In this document: piece by piece, positions 54,501 to 57,186 of the stretch | Position numbering within the stretch: the stretch's first letter is position 1 | Layout: every line of letters begins with the position of its first letter | DNA from: Flavobacterium sp. | Lineage (GTDB): Bacteria > Bacteroidota > Bacteroidia > Flavobacteriales > Flavobacteriaceae | DNA length: 57,186 nucleotides | Direction of reading: 5' to 3' | Assembly: GCA_029946065.1 (NCBI GenBank) | Contig: JAQSDU010000009.1 | Coordinates: 1-57,186, forward strand | Notes under the pieces: generated by a model | The model's input: only the letters and a program-made list of their open reading frames with translations | Database searches by the model: none | What the model was told of the DNA's origin: nothing | Translations under genes and position numbers: made by a program

Positions 54501-57035
54501 ATCAATTACCTTAAAGGAATCATCAATAATTCGAATCCTGATCCAGTATCAATTCCGATTCCGTATGCAATAACTACAAATGTGGATGTGAACAACATTG
54601 CTAGTTATGCAGATAGTATTGCACTTTCGGTGAACGTTACCATGCAGCGTACGAAAAACGTAGATCCTGATTTCGCAGATGCTCCGGGCGTGGCGAGTGC
54701 TGTAACGGCTGTAAAACCACAAGCGCAATCGGTTGTTTGCGGAAAACCACAAACGGGTTCACTGAGTCTGAGTTATTTTGCCGGTTTGTTCGAACAAGCA
54801 TTTACAGATAAGCCTTCGAAAGGAATTCTGATAAAAATCGCAACTTCGTCCGATAGCGAAACGGTAAGTGGAAGCACTACTGATGGCACGAATAAACCAA
54901 TCTGGATGGTGCGTTTTGATACCACCGGTGTTAGCGGCATCAGGTATACTTACGACAACGACAAAGTATATTTCTTTGCACCGATACCGTTGGCTACAAG
55001 TCTGGTTTCGATGGATGCAGGCATTAGTCCATACCAGACAGGAAAGGCGTTCCCTGCAGGTGCTGCCGTTTCCAAGAGATTCTCAGCGATAGACCTTGAT
55101 GATTATGGTAGACAATTTCTTGAATCTGTCGATTCGTTCTTAGCGCCAGGATTTGCAGTTCCCGCATTCCTGCTTGATAACGGAAAAACGCTTCAGGATA
55201 TTCTTGACCAAAAACAAGCGCTTGCGGATGCGATTGAAGGCACCATTGATTATATTATCGATGCCAGCGATAAGTCTGGCGCCAATATCGGGAACGCTCA
55301 GGAAAAATGGAAACAGCAATTGTTAAGAGAGCTTTCGGCAACATATAAATACTCGGCAGCAATTCAGACACCGGTAACCATAGATTCATCATGGAACGGC
55401 TCGAACTCCGATCCGGTCGATGGAACACTGACAACGCCAAAACTATTCGGCAATATGGTCGGTAACGATCCTACGGTTCCGGATCAGGGTAGCGGTACAA
55501 TTCCGCCTTCTACCGAATATTCGCTTTCAACAGCTAAATTACCGCTTGCCGATGGTCAGTCGTGGCTGACTTATATGTTTGAATCGAAAAATACGCCTGA
55601 ATTCCGCAATTTCCAATTCGGTAACATGCAGTTCAAGGTGAGTCACCTCGAGCAAATGATCATGGCAATTGAAGGAATCAACGGCTATACATCTTCAAGC
55701 TGGCTGACATTTATATTGCCACTGGCAGCCGAATTAAGCAATGTGGGCGATATTACGATTCCGGTTCCGTTGCGTGCTTATCCGACGCCGCCATCAATAA
55801 CAGAGCAGCTGGTCAATTATCCGGTGGCACCGATTATTACGATGCAGGATGCAAGGACATGGGATTTCATCTATTCATATAGGAATGCCATTGCAGCACA
55901 AGATACGATAGAAACACAGGTGATGTTTAACATTCCTTCAGACGTAAAACCGCCAATGTCTTCGGGTAACGGCGATGTAGATCTGACGTTAGATGTCGCA
56001 TTGGCCCAGTTTATTGCGGTTTATCCGCTGATTGCTGCAGATTTCAAGCTTTATCTTGCGAATCTTACGCAAAAAGACGTACAAACCCAATCGGCGATTT
56101 ACACCAACGCCATGTATGCTGTCGCAGCATTTACGACAATCGTCGGTCAAGTTGCCGGCGCTTGGGCAAACTGGAACCAGGTCAACCCGAGAGGGCAGCA
56201 ATTCGCTGCAAGGCCAATGCGTCTGGGTGATGTTCAGCAGCCTATTATCCTGAATTTTACGGTTATTGAAACGGGCGCCAAATTATCAGGTTATTTAAAT
56301 GTACAGGTAATTGCAGATGCAAACAATCCGCTGTCGCAGATTCCGGTCATCAAAATTCCGGGTTACAAAGAAAGTAATATAGGCAATAACACTTATCAAT
56401 ATATTGATGATCAGGGCGTATATCTCGATTACAGCAACCGTAATGTCCAACAATTGAGAAATGTCGTAATCAATAGTCTCGATATCCTCAACACCCAAAA
56501 TGCCTGGGGCGGTGCACAGATTGTGCGTAATCTCGATTTGTTGCCCGATGGCAATGGCGGATGGCAAACCACCAACAAGAACTTTCTCTACCAAACACCA
56601 ATGGTGAAGTTCTATGCCAAGTTGATTGCGTTGCTTAACGATTCGACATCGGTTAACATAGCTACCATCGGCACAGATACCTATCCTGTGGGCAGCAGAT
56701 CACTGGGTGATAATATGCTGGCGCTGTTCGATGCATTTACCAAAGGGGTGTCAAGTGCTAGTCTGAGTATGAAAATGACTGTCGATTATACCTATATGAT
56801 CCCGGGTACACAGCTTCCGGTGACGATTCCGGTATTATTGGCAACACCATTCAGTCTTACGACCGCCGACAAAGGCGCTACTTTTGCCAATTCGCTTACG
56901 ACGCAACTCAATTCCTGGCTCACGGCAAGCATAGCAAATGAATCCGGCGGTACCTTCAATTTTGAAATCGATGTGTTCTCTTCTATTGATACCAACACTT
57001 TGATATTCCAATTGCCGCTCTATCTTGAGATTTAA
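48570..57035 (+). CDS. Giant beta-rich protein of unknown function (2821 aa)
   Basis: One unbroken frame of 2821 codons without signal peptide or clear transmembrane helix. Residues about 1-1030 are repeated amphipathic beta strands; about 831-868 has YTNGNFYIDIGWPASITDFS then FTLQIFPFIGSGGFYF. Next comes a highly regular Ser/Ile/Ala-rich strand array (about 890-1030, e.g. ITAYIQISFVVEAYKA, RINLGLFKISIRMSFSATI). Residues about 1350-1500 include RFMLHGLRLPEPPV and PLYALTGQQWTVPQTL. The first part reminds me of the large DUF6603-type proteins of bacteria and fungi, but I could not confirm it. No catalytic motif is recognised. The strand arrays might form a beta-rod, channel or lipid-transfer-like groove. 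Confidence 0.75.
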   Translation: MPANPYTTLKDVFNAISSNIKEGNIELVPTVFDTDNIGTFYKKITIGNSLSFSEAVLDPAAWSDGLENFALQGTTSSFGLSMGVTMTFSDGDTGIASELKATAADFEWNIAGIDWFGLSAPFIGVNAYEKDLPPTGIIGGNIVVSNNDGSGNIVNLELQMAYPVPDSSWVFTGNFEAPYPSISNFYQLIGGVNLSASLPQPFSTLTDLGLQDIEMTYDSEGKSVESFGVTISTSADYQWELISNKLFVNGISIYTLISSPGSSEMATEFTITGIFTIGPANSNTMAVTASFPNFKANVELQDGTIQIGDVFTLFLPDVKLDLKSEITQFLMEINPSTQVYSLNAAVESDWTFLSLSSPKVDFTMTGMKVEVASQQGSASGKFTGLFNIGGDGTTTNPGVDVTLVAGYDAGTWNFNGSTGKGQPISLIDIAYTFLKPFGIGDIPTWVSSGGVVLNVSDLSFSAVIPPSSAGKPNTYKVGGKTDWQLNFNSFNLSLKAVVAITFAGDKTSGKVTATTKLLGLKFDVGYEFGAGKDIISLTWEGINASYTYNPTTKQDIFAVTFTKMSLGDIVTKFMGSFIPGFQLSAPWSVLNSISLDGLSFTYTRNTDSTLDTIVIAYNADVNLGFLNISAILLTKDNDGVHLGFTGTFLGMTIEAGNDNTKALAGKGSKVQDMPAVPGMGSDAFDLKFLALGQHIELTNSSSFESVDEAVTAMQGAFADTNNSPNSVPIKAGSGPLAFNQNSDWLIGADFTVAQFYRMAFVFNDPNLYGLVIGVSDKAEFLKNLEFEILYKKINDSIGVYQMELQLPDVFRHLEFGEVSITLPNIGLKIYTNGNFYIDIGWPASITDFSRSFTLQIFPFIGSGGFYFASLTGATATDLPVINSGVFNPVIEAGIALSVGVGKTVDEGILKAGLSLTAIGIFQGTFATYTAPNVAPYSGQTDTYYRFSGTLALVGRIYGEINFAIISASLDITAYIQISFVVEAYKAIPITFEAGVSVSLTVRINLGLFKISIRMSFSATITASFTIGTDTTNQSLWYKVNQQSLARPAYRMLAASPTTVKWQPLTIDTGETFGLDLYFIPHLTISGETGQNFSPGPQYVGMLYIDTGTVNPGAFTQFGMTAMATGALYWAANAIIGSENTGTKLSWLKDQEISIDALSMLLCYVQTRPDNAAPFNYKNATGNDVESFLKSFFTVQVSAVNPDSDTVMDASVFPILPELQMQTVLNGTNGDLVDFSTQSMTGNQGYLSDVNILLRALSASFQTTATEDYFAPTDCAGVTDPNYEVQPNLSVPTFIFTDFMAMAVKQLLQNAIDYLNAQGTETMKVSDMVAGVITADNVTQLGGMASRFMLHGLRLPEPPVATSGAIQPLYALTGQQWTVPQTLMVTDTYAVNLMNANASWITFMNPVNGALNVVINKDDIQRTINLRANTLNPSVIAGYPKALDNVNNTPQSFSLGGAAEWAYPGQFFSGLDNMPTIWRTPSNFRDALQQNTNGGLTFNLQTLTPDGDATTKGTIANLKWATMLNVNIQKLNTQDLLQTPLAGNVYNLVGADDISISLLEDLIVYKNTNQGGQDGFIEQIQILMTPDPATGKAGLVSAANGDLNAAIVQANLSTDTNPETIVMARGMMLKSTAVNTLNKPGDYITLLWECSIVRSGGFYFYYITPADGKGLPDYLFGETGTANVQMVITFADFIPQPFINAVITGDDLDFSKTTVYAQSPDITVPVPSLMQGNVGYELSRNFPGDFNPTQNPPTQAEDQVYLQNQFNLLGVSLPAIPAYQNYMPAGPVDTLDQDALQSQREGTLAAADPNAPWNYSAAIPYYRFVQGANDDPDFPNFYAGIGTNVQMSLNWQDMFGNMPTGGVNSLSVSMPLLYTDGILSVSQWPSVSSFYLFDDEGSGPELTVNFCFDVSRYNDGTEGALNNATVDLETYMRLFYQLMSGDMLMSFASTIQGTEAAPEGLVQSMSVSDLATKFVKPVINYLKGIINNSNPDPVSIPIPYAITTNVDVNNIASYADSIALSVNVTMQRTKNVDPDFADAPGVASAVTAVKPQAQSVVCGKPQTGSLSLSYFAGLFEQAFTDKPSKGILIKIATSSDSETVSGSTTDGTNKPIWMVRFDTTGVSGIRYTYDNDKVYFFAPIPLATSLVSMDAGISPYQTGKAFPAGAAVSKRFSAIDLDDYGRQFLESVDSFLAPGFAVPAFLLDNGKTLQDILDQKQALADAIEGTIDYIIDASDKSGANIGNAQEKWKQQLLRELSATYKYSAAIQTPVTIDSSWNGSNSDPVDGTLTTPKLFGNMVGNDPTVPDQGSGTIPPSTEYSLSTAKLPLADGQSWLTYMFESKNTPEFRNFQFGNMQFKVSHLEQMIMAIEGINGYTSSSWLTFILPLAAELSNVGDITIPVPLRAYPTPPSITEQLVNYPVAPIITMQDARTWDFIYSYRNAIAAQDTIETQVMFNIPSDVKPPMSSGNGDVDLTLDVALAQFIAVYPLIAADFKLYLANLTQKDVQTQSAIYTNAMYAVAAFTTIVGQVAGAWANWNQVNPRGQQFAARPMRLGDVQQPIILNFTVIETGAKLSGYLNVQVIADANNPLSQIPVIKIPGYKESNIGNNTYQYIDDQGVYLDYSNRNVQQLRNVVINSLDILNTQNAWGGAQIVRNLDLLPDGNGGWQTTNKNFLYQTPMVKFYAKLIALLNDSTSVNIATIGTDTYPVGSRSLGDNMLALFDAFTKGVSSASLSMKMTVDYTYMIPGTQLPVTIPVLLATPFSLTTADKGATFANSLTTQLNSWLTASIANESGGTFNFEIDVFSSIDTNTLIFQLPLYLEI

Positions 57036-57047
57036 CGGCAACACAAT

Positions 57048-57089
57048 AATAATAAAGCCATCCTAATAAGGTGGCTTTATTATTTTTTT
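57048..57089 (+). terminator. Terminator of the giant-protein cluster
   Basis: Perfect 13-bp stem (57048-57060 with 57072-57084, loop 11) followed by a T-run at 57085-57088. It starts 13 bases after the giant gene's stop. Confidence 0.9.
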
Positions 57090-57090
57090 C

Positions 57091-57186
57091 GGGCGTGTCG
57101 CCGTTGCGGAACTTATATATAGTCTAGAACGCTGGTTTTGCAACTGTGCCGGGCTGTCCCTTTAAGTCCTCGCGGGAACTTTCTTT
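57091..57186 (-). repeat. Dispersed intergenic repeat element, second copy cut by window edge
   Basis: Read on the minus strand, this matches the repeat at 28732-28905: GCGAGGACTT, then ACAGCCCGG, a GTTGC word, and a terminal ACACGCCC resembling the end of the first copy. It begins right after the cluster terminator and continues outside the window. Confidence 0.55.

Noticed and set aside
1..57186. CRISPR arrays, tRNA or rRNA genes, prophage or insertion sequences
   Set aside because: No regular direct-repeat/spacer pattern, cloverleaf, rRNA segment, integrase or transposase was recognised on either strand.

Overview
The window looks like a chromosomal segment of a Flavobacterium-type member of the Bacteroidota. 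The base composition is AT-rich, and several proteins end in type IX secretion (T9SS, Por) sorting domains. Most recognisable promoters follow the Bacteroidota pattern TTG-N19/20-TAnnTTTG rather than the E. coli one. Shine-Dalgarno sequences are mostly weak, and the thrS-infC-rpmI-rplT block is in its usual order.

Region by region. (1) 1-16690, minus strand: secreted and surface proteins. Two giant repeat adhesins (one cut by the left edge, one of 1567 aa) flank a tight four-gene operon of a duplicated lipoprotein, an SdiA-regulated-like beta-propeller, a 392-aa outer-membrane porin and a T9SS protein. (2) 16930-22011: an exported protein of the family often labelled 'asparagine synthetase B', convergent with a DPP-IV/LemA/DUF3137 operon. 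(3) 22207-26908: cyanophycin metabolism, with synthetase (cphA) divergent from cyanophycinase (cphB) and an isoaspartyl peptidase. Together these can make Asp-Arg polymer and return it to free amino acids. (4) 26969-28649: an SDR oxidoreductase, a minimal AraC regulator and a small membrane protein, followed by a dispersed intergenic repeat. (5) 29013-32352: thrS-infC-rpmI-rplT. (6) 32402-37167: a region with decayed outer-membrane-protein tails, an ice-binding lipoprotein, and a sigma factor / membrane regulator / outer-membrane protein operon. (7) 37283-40252: two adjacent flavin amine oxidases, then a T9SS protein of delta-60 repeats.

(8) 41916-57035, plus strand: the most unusual part. 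A compact run of about 15 kb encodes three 333-bp sister genes (the middle one broken by a single in-frame TAG), an exported 153-aa protein with a TTG start, a 1156-aa protein, a 490-aa protein with a possible glycosyltransferase-like layout, and a 2821-aa protein. A perfect 13-bp inverted repeat and a TATCTTTG box precede it, a 13-bp hairpin follows the first gene, and a strong terminator closes it. I cannot assign a function to any of its large proteins with confidence. I regard it as the best candidate for an undescribed system in this window.

No rRNA, tRNA, CRISPR array or intact insertion sequence was recognised.
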